Of a DNA stretch of 5,225 bases, positions 1 through 5,225 are shown one piece after another; the stretch's first letter is position 1; each line of letters starts with the position of its first letter. A program made the position numbers and the translations under genes. This stretch comes from JAZLIL01 sp045617405 (GTDB taxonomy: Bacteria > Bacillota > Clostridia > Lachnospirales > Lachnospiraceae), in contig JAZLIL010000004.1 in assembly GCA_045617405.1 (NCBI GenBank), forward strand, positions 1 to 5,225, given 5' to 3'. The notes beneath the pieces are model-generated. The model was not told the DNA's origin and searched no databases. It was given only the letters and a program-made list of their open reading frames with translations.

Positions 1-26
1 GCTTCGCTACTTGCTCATATAAAAGC

Positions 27-48
27 GGCACTTCGTGCCTTACTTTTT
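27..48. other. Short GC-rich hairpin in the left flank
   Basis: The inverted repeat GGCAC-TTC-GTGCC lies at 27-39. On the plus strand a T5 run follows at 44-48, four bases after the stem. On the minus strand the stem is followed by GCTTTT at 26-21. With only five base pairs it could be a weak terminator in either direction. For the minus strand it would be a backup end for the lipoprotein transcript, which otherwise lacks a hairpin with a proper U-tract. It could also be part of a dispersed intergenic repeat. Positions 1-115 otherwise show no gene I can support. Confidence 0.3.
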
Positions 49-67
49 AAACACGTACTGTTTTCAT

Positions 68-135
68 CAGTAAACCTGTATCACTCTTTATAAGTAATGC
101 AGAATCGCTTTTTATCGGTAAACCGGTATCACTCT
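68..135. repeat. Near-direct repeat pair (68-87 and 116-135)
   Basis: Two 20-nt segments start 48 bp apart and match at 18 of 20 positions. The shared core is taaacc-n-gtatcactct. T-rich sequence ending in atc precedes both. The right copy forms the left arm and most of the loop of the plus-strand terminator at 116-155. The left copy lacks a matching downstream arm. It looks like a degenerate duplication of the terminator's 5' half. No coding function is apparent. Confidence 0.6.
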
Positions 136-155
136 CACCGGTTTACCGTTTTTTT
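116..155 (+). terminator. Intrinsic terminator on the plus strand, overlapping the end of the lipoprotein gene
   Basis: A perfect 12-bp inverted repeat (cggtaaaccggt, 9-nt loop, accggtttaccg) spans 116-148 and runs directly into T7 at 149-155. This is a textbook rho-independent terminator for transcription entering from the left. On the minus strand the same stem is preceded by A7 but followed by ATAAAAAG, with no U-tract, so it should work less well for the lipoprotein transcript. The last two T residues lie within the minus-strand stop codon (154-156). A convergent plus-strand gene to the left of the window is the likely client. Confidence 0.8.
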
Positions 156-1293
156 ATTTACAGATTTCACAGCCGCAGTTTGAAGCACATGCACCGTTTG
201 GATCATCGATATTTCCTACTTCAACCGATGTTCCCTCAAAATACTCTGTAAGCTCTTCAAAAAACTTCTTTGAAGTACATACCAGGGTAAGCTCATCGCA
301 ATAGTCAAAATCAGGTTCAAAGGACTCAAGGGCGGGAGGCAGACAAAGCTTAGTAAGCGAACAGCAGTCAAAGAATGCGCCGTCCTCAATCACCGTGATA
401 CCCTGAGGCAGGCAGAGCTTTGTAAGCGATTCACATGACCAGAAGGCATCTGCTCCGATTGTCTTTACCGTTACCGGGATTTTGATATCCGTAATTGAAG
501 TGCATCCCGAGAAAGTCTCCTTGGGAACAACTGTGAGATTGTAGGGAAGCTCACATGCAAGGAGCGAATCGCAATTAAAGAATATGCCCTCGCCGAAGCT
601 TTCAACGTTCTTGGGAAGCTTTACCGTCTGCAGATTGGCACATTCCGCAAAAACACTGTCACCGAGCCTGCTTACCGAATCAGGAATAACTATCGAGGTA
701 AGCTCATCGCATCCGAAGAAGCACTCGTTTCCGATTGTTTTCACGCCCACGGGAATACGGATGCTCTTTGCAGTCGAACATCCGTCAAAGCAGTTGTCGT
801 AAAGTGCTGTCACGGGGTATTTCTTTCCTGCGTCTTCCACATACTCCCTGACCGAATACTCCTCAAGATAATTGTCAGAAAAAACGGTATCGAGGGCAAA
901 CGCCTCACCGTCTTTTACTGCGTAGCAAAGACCGTCATAGTAAAAGAGCGGATACTCCCCTCCGTCATCAAGCTCAATTTCGCCGATTCTGCCTTCGACT
1001 CCGTCTGCGGGGTCGTAATTCTCATCTGCCGGCGAGTTCTCACCGTTTCCGTTCCCACCTTCTGCTGCGAAGCTGTCATTTTCATTTTGCGTTACAATGT
1101 CTGTCGCTGATGCCGCATCCGCAGTCTGCGAACTGTCTGCAGGTTGATTATCCGTTTTCGATTCTGCTGCGGAAATCTGCGAAGCATCTTCCTTTGCTGT
1201 ATCTGCCACGTTTTCCTTCTTTCCGCACGACACAAGAACAAGCATCCCTACTGCCATTGCAGCAGTTACGAAAAACAATCTTTTAAGCTTCAT
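154..1293 (-). CDS. BspA-like leucine-rich-repeat (LRR_5) surface lipoprotein
   Basis: This predicted lipoprotein has 379 residues. Residues 1-22 form a type II signal peptide with a basic start (MKLKR), a hydrophobic core and lipobox LVSC, which places the lipidated Cys at 23 on the outer face of the membrane. Residues 24-100 are a low-complexity acidic, Ser/Ala/Gly/Asn-rich spacer. A short non-repeat cap (about 101-160) ends in GKKYPVTALYDNCF, typical of the entry to BspA-type LRR domains. Eight repeats follow with a strict 23-residue period. Each carries a Phe (or Tyr)-x-x-Cys-type motif with Cys at 172, 195, 218, 241, 264, 287, 310 and 332, usually followed by S/E-L-T-x-I-x-I/L-P. The last interval is 22. 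The protein ends with four cysteines (369, 373, 375, 378). LRR_5 proteins often bind host or neighbouring-cell ligands; no ligand can be read here. The start is set by GGAGG four bases upstream. The gene lies downstream of the Ig-like protein gene, with a terminator between them. Confidence 0.9.
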   Translation of the reverse strand: MKLKRLFFVTAAMAVGMLVLVSCGKKENVADTAKEDASQISAAESKTDNQPADSSQTADAASATDIVTQNENDSFAAEGGNGNGENSPADENYDPADGVEGRIGEIELDDGGEYPLFYYDGLCYAVKDGEAFALDTVFSDNYLEEYSVREYVEDAGKKYPVTALYDNCFDGCSTAKSIRIPVGVKTIGNECFFGCDELTSIVIPDSVSRLGDSVFAECANLQTVKLPKNVESFGEGIFFNCDSLLACELPYNLTVVPKETFSGCTSITDIKIPVTVKTIGADAFWSCESLTKLCLPQGITVIEDGAFFDCCSLTKLCLPPALESFEPDFDYCDELTLVCTSKKFFEELTEYFEGTSVEVGNIDDPNGACASNCGCEICK

Positions 1294-1296
1294 AAT

Positions 1297-1302
1297 TCCT
1301 CC
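1297..1302 (-). promoter_or_regulatory. Ribosome binding site of the LRR lipoprotein gene
   Basis: On the minus strand GGAGGA lies three bases before the ATG at 1293-1291. It begins at the base directly after the T5 tract of the upstream terminator. A transcript ending in the U-tract would therefore lack the RBS, while a read-through transcript would carry it next to a very stable hairpin. Confidence 0.85.
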
Positions 1303-1331
1303 AAAAAGGCACCGGGATTTCTCCCGGCGCC
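1303..1331 (-). terminator. Intrinsic terminator between the Ig-like gene and the LRR lipoprotein gene
   Basis: Read on the minus strand, GGCGCCGGGA (1331-1322) pairs with TCCCGGTGCC (1317-1308) around a GAAA tetraloop. This gives ten pairs, including one G-U wobble, and T5 follows at 1307-1303. The stem starts nine bases after the stop codon of the 880-residue protein. It is GC-rich and should be strong. No promoter space exists between the terminator and the next start codon, so lipoprotein expression must come from read-through or from a promoter inside the upstream gene that still crosses this hairpin. Confidence 0.88.
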
Positions 1332-1340
1332 CTTAAAATC

Positions 1341-3983
1341 TTAATTTCCGAAAACTACACCATCAACCGGTATGTAGTGTCTGATTGTCCAATCGACATT
1401 TCCGATTCTGACCACCTCATAGACATAAATGTAATTGTAGGTAATCTGCTTGATGCCGTTGTACTGGTTGACGTAGACGATGTAATCCGTGTTCGCTGTT
1501 CCGACAACTATCTTGTCCACCGGTACTATGCTGCCGTTAAGTGCAACGGTGAAGCAGTCATTGAAGATTGCGGTAACCGTTCCCGAATCAACTGCTGCAG
1601 TAATACTTCTTGTTGTTGTCTGATTCTTCATGCTTACAGTCGGAACCGCCTGAGAATCAGTAAGGACGAAGCTTGTCTCAGTTACATACTCAGGTGAGTT
1701 TGAATTTGTTGTCTTTCTGTAAACTCTGAGAACATAGGTCCCTGACTTAACCTTTGAAAGAGTATGGTTCGTATTGTCGGCAGTGACAGTCTGGAACTTG
1801 TCATCAGCCAGTGACGTCTCGGGAATCTCCTTACCGTCAACAAACAGCTTGTAGTAGTAATCTCCGGTCGAGCAGGAGCCTGCAAGATGATAAAGTTTTG
1901 AAGCCTTTGAATACTTTACTCCGTTCTTCATCTCGTAGAGGACGAAGGAAAGCTCCCTGGAAGCATCCGTGGAATTACTGTTTACGGCAAGATCAAAGTT
2001 GCCGTCGACCTCAACCTTCCATGTCGAGTTTGCTCCGTAAACAGGATTGATAACACAAAGAGTTACGACGAAGGTTGCCGAGTTGCCGACAGAAATTGTG
2101 TAGGTGTACCTTGTTCCTGTATTTGATCCTCCTGACGGATAAGCTGTACAGAGGATTGCCCCGTTGTCCTGAGTTACAGAGAAGAACGGACCTACACTGC
2201 TCTCACGGTTGACTCTGACATCGCCTGTACCGATTGCCATCTCAACACCGGTCTGATCGTAGGCCTTCAGTCTGAGATCCACCTTGTCAAGATCGCCCAT
2301 TGACGAAACAAGAAGCTCCTCTCCCTGTGTGAGCTGTCTTCCCTTGTAGGTCACCTGAAGCTCCTGGGCAAATCTCTTATCAATTACTTCAACATTGAAG
2401 GTTCCGACCGCCGTCTTATCAGATCCGTACTTTACGATTGCTGTTGTAATACCAACCGATCTCGGGAAGATTGTTCCGTCGGGAGAAAGCGTATAAGCAA
2501 GATGAGTCTCCTCTTCAAAATAGAACTTGCTCTGAGGATCATCCGAGTAGATGTACTTTCCGTCAGCGTTCTTTGCTCTCGCTACAATCTTGAAGCCCGA
2601 ATCTGCAAGAGCAATCTTGCTTGAAAGCTTGGACCAGTCGTAGGTGGCTCCCGTCTTTCCGGCAGGAATAATCGTCACTGCATCGACCTTGATCATTGTA
2701 GCTTCACTTACTGCAGAGATCACGGTGCTCGCATTCAGAACTGTTGAACCGTCCGTGTACTTTGCATTGACGGTAAGGCTGTCCCCTGCCCTGAAGATGA
2801 AAATCTTATTGTTGATAATGTAGCCGACCCTGTTTGATGTTTCCACAGGTGTAGAATAATTAATTCTTGACTCATAAACGAGATACTCGCTTGAATCTTC
2901 GTTTATGGGAGTGATATCAACACCGTGCTCATTAAGGAGCTTGAACTTCAGCTTAGTTCCGTCCGTAGCTGTTGAAAAATCTCCCGATCCGCAGGCTACT
3001 GAAAGATTGCCGTTTTCGGTTCCAATCTCGAGTGCTACCGGAGTACCCTTTGTGGCAAGGAAGCTCATTGTATCGTCGCCGAAAGATACACTGTACTGCA
3101 TCTTGTCGGAGAACTCTGTTGAGATAGTAATGTAAGCGGTTGTTCCGGCATCATTGAAAGTAATCTCCTTGATCGGGAGACTTGATTTGGTAAGATCGCT
3201 TCTTACAAAAACATTATCCTTTGTGAGAGTGTCAGAAATCTTCTGTCCAAATTCCGCTGCAACAGTATTAAGAGTTGTCTGATGAACAGCTGTCATTCCC
3301 TCAACAACCACGTCAAACGAAAGGCTTGCCTTTGCGGACGCCTTTTCAAGCTTGTTGACGGAAACTCCCGTTCCCTGAACAGTGTAGGCAGTAATCGAAA
3401 CAGAGCCGCTTCCGACAATCGCTACTTTTCCGTTCTGATCAACCGTTGCAACCTTCTCATCGGAAGAATTCCACTTAAGAATATCTGTAGTTCCTTTTCC
3501 CTTTGTGACTTCATTGCCCTGCTTGTCAAACAGTGTTGCCGTGAGTGTAAACTCCTTACCGATACTGATGTCCTTTGCAGAAACATCGCTCAGCTTAATC
3601 GAAGCGACATTCTTCTTCACCTTTACAACGGACTCAAGCTTATAAGTGATTGACGATCCGAGATCCTTGACAAGACATGTGATTGTTGCCTTGCCGCAGC
3701 CTACGGACGTCACTCTCGCGTTTACACCCTTGAGCTTCTTAACCGCAGCAACTTTGTCATTGGACGTTTTCCATTCAATGGAATACTTCTTCGGAACATT
3801 GAGTACTGAAAGCTTAAAGTTATCTTTTGTACCCGATACACTGCTTCCGCCGACAAACAGCTTCTTCTCTGTTTTACTGAGTCTGGGATTTGCTGCTGCC
3901 TTAACAGTCCCTGCACCTGCCAACGCTGTAATCACAAGCGCAAATGCCAGAACAATGGCAAGCTTTGAGAAAATCTTCTTCAT
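1341..3983 (-). CDS. Large secreted protein with tandem bacterial Ig-like (Big2-type) domains
   Basis: The product has 880 residues. Residues 1-30 are a Sec signal peptide (MKKIF start, hydrophobic core, cleavage near VKA-AA at 29-31). Two Big2-like domains follow, at about 33-124 (WKTSNDKVAAV at 71-81) and about 126-228 (LKWNSSDEKVATVDQNGKV at 169-187, then GSGSVSITA). Residues 229-313 (TAVHQTTLNTVAAEFGQKI, then ITFNDAGTTAYITIS) resemble the Ig-like repeats of Gram-positive S-layer proteins. The rest, about 314-880, is beta-rich, Thr/Ser/Asn/Val-rich and of no family I can name; more Ig-like folds are likely (for example 402-533 and 538-646). I see no LPXTG sorting signal, SLH repeats, choline-binding repeats or C-terminal membrane segment, so the means of wall attachment is unknown. 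A structural, adhesive or S-layer-like role is inference. The start is supported by a strong GGAGG site five bases upstream. Confidence 0.88.
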   Translation of the reverse strand: MKKIFSKLAIVLAFALVITALAGAGTVKAAANPRLSKTEKKLFVGGSSVSGTKDNFKLSVLNVPKKYSIEWKTSNDKVAAVKKLKGVNARVTSVGCGKATITCLVKDLGSSITYKLESVVKVKKNVASIKLSDVSAKDISIGKEFTLTATLFDKQGNEVTKGKGTTDILKWNSSDEKVATVDQNGKVAIVGSGSVSITAYTVQGTGVSVNKLEKASAKASLSFDVVVEGMTAVHQTTLNTVAAEFGQKISDTLTKDNVFVRSDLTKSSLPIKEITFNDAGTTAYITISTEFSDKMQYSVSFGDDTMSFLATKGTPVALEIGTENGNLSVACGSGDFSTATDGTKLKFKLLNEHGVDITPINEDSSEYLVYESRINYSTPVETSNRVGYIINNKIFIFRAGDSLTVNAKYTDGSTVLNASTVISAVSEATMIKVDAVTIIPAGKTGATYDWSKLSSKIALADSGFKIVARAKNADGKYIYSDDPQSKFYFEEETHLAYTLSPDGTIFPRSVGITTAIVKYGSDKTAVGTFNVEVIDKRFAQELQVTYKGRQLTQGEELLVSSMGDLDKVDLRLKAYDQTGVEMAIGTGDVRVNRESSVGPFFSVTQDNGAILCTAYPSGGSNTGTRYTYTISVGNSATFVVTLCVINPVYGANSTWKVEVDGNFDLAVNSNSTDASRELSFVLYEMKNGVKYSKASKLYHLAGSCSTGDYYYKLFVDGKEIPETSLADDKFQTVTADNTNHTLSKVKSGTYVLRVYRKTTNSNSPEYVTETSFVLTDSQAVPTVSMKNQTTTRSITAAVDSGTVTAIFNDCFTVALNGSIVPVDKIVVGTANTDYIVYVNQYNGIKQITYNYIYVYEVVRIGNVDWTIRHYIPVDGVVFGN

Positions 3984-3986
3984 AAA

Positions 3987-3993
3987 CTCCTCC
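3987..3993 (-). promoter_or_regulatory. Ribosome binding site of the Ig-like protein gene
   Basis: On the minus strand GGAGGAG ends three bases before the ATG (3983-3981). This is a near-ideal Shine-Dalgarno sequence. It fits a highly expressed surface protein and fixes the start directly ahead of the signal peptide. Confidence 0.85.
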
Positions 3994-4021
3994 GTTCTTT
4001 ATGGTATTACATTTTTAGCTG

Positions 4022-4081
4022 AGTATACACGTTATTGTTAATATAACATACTATCTATACTATATAAAGGGGTTTTGTCAT
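4022..4081 (-). promoter_or_regulatory. Probable promoter region of the Ig-like protein gene
   Basis: This very AT-rich stretch on the minus strand holds several sigma-A-like candidates, and I cannot choose between them. One is TTTATA (4068-4063), 17-bp spacer, TATATT (4045-4040). Another is ATGACA (4081-4076), 16-bp spacer, TATAGA (4059-4054). A third is a lone TATACT (4027-4022) preceded directly by TG but without a good -35 box. All would give a short leader of roughly 30-90 nt. A terminator lies upstream and a strong RBS downstream, so a promoter is expected in this gap. Confidence 0.5.
4036..4048. promoter_or_regulatory. 13-bp palindrome, possible operator
   Basis: TGTTA-ATA-TAACA is a perfect inverted repeat with 5-bp arms. 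It overlaps the TATATT -10 candidate of the Ig-like gene. Its symmetry and position suit a dimeric regulator, but a short AT-rich palindrome can arise by chance in such sequence, and I do not recognise it as a known operator. Confidence 0.3.
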
Positions 4082-4126
4082 TCTTTTGGCAAATTTGGAG
4101 CAATCCTGTGGCATTTTTCCTTTTCT

Positions 4127-4208
4127 CCGGTAAAAAGCAACCCATCGTTCTCTTCAAAATGCTTTCCGCATCGGCCGGTGCATATACCGGAAAACACATA
4201 ACCCATCG
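4127..4208. repeat. Partial duplication of the groEL-operon terminator 3' arm
   Basis: Two related segments lie 60 bp apart: 4127-4147 (ccgg, A-rich, aacccatcg) and 4187-4208 (ccgg, A-rich, aacccatcg). They share identical ends and a purine-rich middle. The right copy supplies the 3' arm and tail of the terminator at 4191-4227. The left copy could serve as an alternative 3' arm, and on the minus strand it is followed by GCTTTTT. A small hairpin, CCGGT-ATATGC-ACCGG (4190-4175), lies between them. Confidence 0.5.
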
Positions 4209-4227
4209 GTTTTGCCCGACGGGTTAT
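4191..4227 (-). terminator. Terminator of the groEL operon, overlapping the amidase-like stop codon
   Basis: On the minus strand ATAACCCGTCGG (4227-4216) pairs with CCGATGGGTTAT (4209-4198) across a 6-nt loop, giving twelve pairs with one G-U wobble. The tail is GTGTTTT (4197-4191), a modest U-tract. The TAA stop of the amidase-like gene (4226-4224) lies in the 5' arm, so there is no room for a lost C-terminal part of that gene downstream. Confidence 0.75.
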
Positions 4228-4742
4228 CTAATAATTTCCTCTTCTATTTTCGCTTTCAATGCCTCTACGGCTTGAAGTGATTCCTCACTTTCGAAATATC
4301 CGATCGTGATTGCCCCTGCCCGGGGCCGTCCGCCGTCTACAGAAACCTCATTCAGGGGAATGCACTCGACGATGTCACCTGAAGTGCCGACAACAAAATG
4401 GTACGAGAGCTTTACATCTCCCCGAAGTCTCAGTGACTCAAGATAATTTCTCATTTCGACAGCACTGCTTCCATGGTCGTTCATCTTCTCGGTAATCACA
4501 CATGATGCATCCGTGAGCTTTGTTCCGGGGCGCGAGCTTTCGTTAACAGTAAGGAGCATCTCTGTTACCGTGCAGCCGTTGATGCTCCTTATTGTACTCA
4601 TTGACTCTGCTCCGCCTCCAAGAAGCAGGACCACGACAACCACGATAAGTGCTATCACAAGTAGGCCGAGAAATCCTGCCGCAAAAATGCGCAACCTGAA
4701 CTGTCTTCTTTTTCTTTTAATCCACTGTTCCCTTGTCAGCAT
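4224..4742 (-). CDS. Membrane-anchored protein with a degenerate, truncated Amidase_2-like domain
   Basis: The product has 172 residues. A basic N-terminus (KRKRRQFRLR, 9-18) precedes one transmembrane segment (about 19-42), which puts residues 43-172 outside the cell. The ectodomain resembles clostridial N-acetylmuramoyl-L-alanine amidases of the Amidase_2 family: SRPGTKL (70-76), GSSAVEMRNYLESL (91-104) and SYHFVVGTSGDIVECIPLNEVS (113-134, quoted in abridged alignment sense) match the usual SRPG, GTSA-NRNYFESL and SHFIVGLDGEIVQCIPLNE blocks. The first zinc His, normally in IVIHY, is replaced in CVITE (81-85, Thr at 84). The usual Glu after ITI is a Gly in ITIGYF (145-150). The C-terminal segment with the other metal ligands is absent. 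A non-catalytic muropeptide-binding or structural role is inference. It follows groEL by 9 non-coding bases after the stop, in the same frame and without a visible Shine-Dalgarno, so translational coupling is likely. Confidence 0.75.
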   Translation of the reverse strand: MLTREQWIKRKRRQFRLRIFAAGFLGLLVIALIVVVVVLLLGGGAESMSTIRSINGCTVTEMLLTVNESSRPGTKLTDASCVITEKMNDHGSSAVEMRNYLESLRLRGDVKLSYHFVVGTSGDIVECIPLNEVSVDGGRPRAGAITIGYFESEESLQAVEALKAKIEEEIIR

Positions 4743-4751
4743 ATTGAGAGA

Positions 4752-5225
4752 TTACATCATTCCCATTCCGCCTGCGCCGCCTGCAGGCATCGGAGGCTGG
4801 GGCTCTTTGATTGTTGCAACTGCTGATTCCGTTGTAAGGAATGTTGATGCTACAGAGTTTGCATTCTGAAGTGCGCTTCTTGTAACCTTTGTAGGATCAA
4901 GGATGCCTGCTGATACCATGTCAACGTACTCGCCTGCGAGTGCATTGAAACCTGTGCCTGCCTTTGCTTCCTTAACTGTATTGACAATGACTGCTCCCTC
5001 AAGACCTGCGTTGTATGCGATGCAGTAAAGAGGAGCCTCAAGAGCCTTAAGGATAATATTCGCGCCTGTCTTCTCGTCACCATCAAGTGTTGCCGCAAGC
5101 TTTGCAACTTCCTTTGAAGCATGAATGTACGCTGAACCGCCGCCTGCTACGATGCCTTCCTCTACAGCTGCACGTGTGGCGTTGAGAGCATCCTCCATAC
5201 GGAGCTTCTTCTCCTTCATCTCAGT
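4752..5225 (-). CDS. groEL: Chaperonin GroEL (Hsp60), C-terminal part, cut by the window edge
   Basis: The last 157 residues are visible, entering the window in frame as Thr-Glu-Met. GroEL forms a 14-subunit cytoplasmic double ring that folds proteins with GroES and ATP. The part seen is the end of the intermediate domain and the C-terminal equatorial domain. MKEKKLRMEDALNATRAAVEE contains the Asp equivalent to E. coli catalytic Asp398 (in EDAL). VAGGGSAY is the nucleotide-binding Gly loop, and GILDPTKVTRSAL carries the Asp equivalent to Asp495. The protein ends in the flexible Gly/Met tail GGAGGMGMM, as in functional GroELs. There is no frameshift or missing motif. About 390 N-terminal residues, and presumably groES, lie beyond the right edge. 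The amidase-like gene follows closely and shares the terminator, so the two appear to form an operon end. Confidence 0.97.
   Translation of the reverse strand, partial: TEMKEKKLRMEDALNATRAAVEEGIVAGGGSAYIHASKEVAKLAATLDGDEKTGANIILKALEAPLYCIAYNAGLEGAVIVNTVKEAKAGTGFNALAGEYVDMVSAGILDPTKVTRSALQNANSVASTFLTTESAVATIKEPQPPMPAGGAGGMGMM

Noticed and set aside
24..155. Terminator at 116-155 as the main end of the lipoprotein transcript
   Set aside because: On the minus strand the stem is not followed by a U-tract, whereas on the plus strand it runs into T7. I assign it to plus-strand transcription.
584..802. Plus-strand open frame of 72 codons within the LRR lipoprotein gene
   Set aside because: It lies fully antisense to a gene with a clear signal peptide, repeat structure and RBS. 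It has no family resemblance, and its opening residues reflect the repeat composition of the opposite strand.
4008..4013. Start-stop mini-ORF (ATG TAA) in the leader of the Ig-like gene
   Set aside because: No ribosome binding site precedes it, and a six-base match is expected by chance in AT-rich DNA.
3282..4041. Two overlapping plus-strand open frames (123 and 131 codons) antisense to the start of the Ig-like gene
   Set aside because: Both lie largely opposite well-supported Big2-like domains and the signal peptide. Neither has a convincing RBS or a recognisable protein motif.
3984..4223. Riboswitch or T-box leader upstream of the Ig-like gene
   Set aside because: The gap has no conserved T-box or riboswitch core that I recognise. 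The likely leader is only about 30-90 nt, and the hairpins belong to the upstream operon's terminator.
4075..4275. Plus-strand open frame of 66 codons across the 3984-4223 intergenic region
   Set aside because: It runs through the promoter-side DNA, the duplicated arm and the groEL-operon terminator, then into antisense of the amidase-like gene. The composition and position fit a chance frame.
4850..5122. Minus-strand open frame of 90 codons inside groEL
   Set aside because: It is an out-of-frame shadow of the conserved GroEL sequence, which accounts fully for the region.

Overview
The window looks like chromosomal DNA of a Gram-positive Clostridia member, most likely Lachnospiraceae-like. 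Four things suggest this: the style of the GroEL C-terminus, strong GGAGG ribosome binding sites, a Big2-type Ig-like surface protein, and a BspA-type leucine-rich-repeat lipoprotein. The family-level placement is inference. All four protein genes lie on the minus strand, so the biological reading order is right to left.

Region by region, in transcription order: (1) 5225-4752 holds the last 157 residues of the chaperonin GroEL, cut by the window edge. (2) Twelve bases separate its last sense codon from the ATG of a 172-residue membrane-anchored protein (4742-4224). It has the N-terminal two thirds of an Amidase_2-like (peptidoglycan amidase) domain but has lost the recognisable zinc and catalytic residues. 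It has no visible ribosome binding site and lies in the same reading frame as groEL, so it is probably translationally coupled. A hairpin terminator overlaps its stop codon and closes the groEL operon. (3) A 240-bp intergenic region (3984-4223) carries a partial duplication of that terminator's 3' arm, an AT-rich promoter region with a 13-bp palindrome, and a strong RBS. (4) 3983-1341 encodes an 880-residue secreted protein with tandem bacterial Ig-like domains. (5) A strong intrinsic terminator follows it, and the RBS of the next gene begins directly at the end of the terminator's U-tract. (6) 1293-154 encodes a 379-residue lipoprotein with eight 23-residue LRR_5 (BspA-like) repeats and a four-cysteine tail. 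(7) Positions 1-153 are non-coding, with a near-direct repeat and a perfect 12-bp hairpin terminator reading on the plus strand. This suggests a convergent plus-strand gene just left of the window.

Taken together, the window joins the end of a housekeeping chaperonin operon to a two-gene cell-surface module: a secreted Ig-like protein plus a lipid-anchored LRR protein. The least ordinary points are the degenerate amidase domain behind groEL and the terminator placed against the lipoprotein gene's RBS, which could act as an expression valve between the two surface proteins. I see no RNA gene, CRISPR array, transposase or phage gene.
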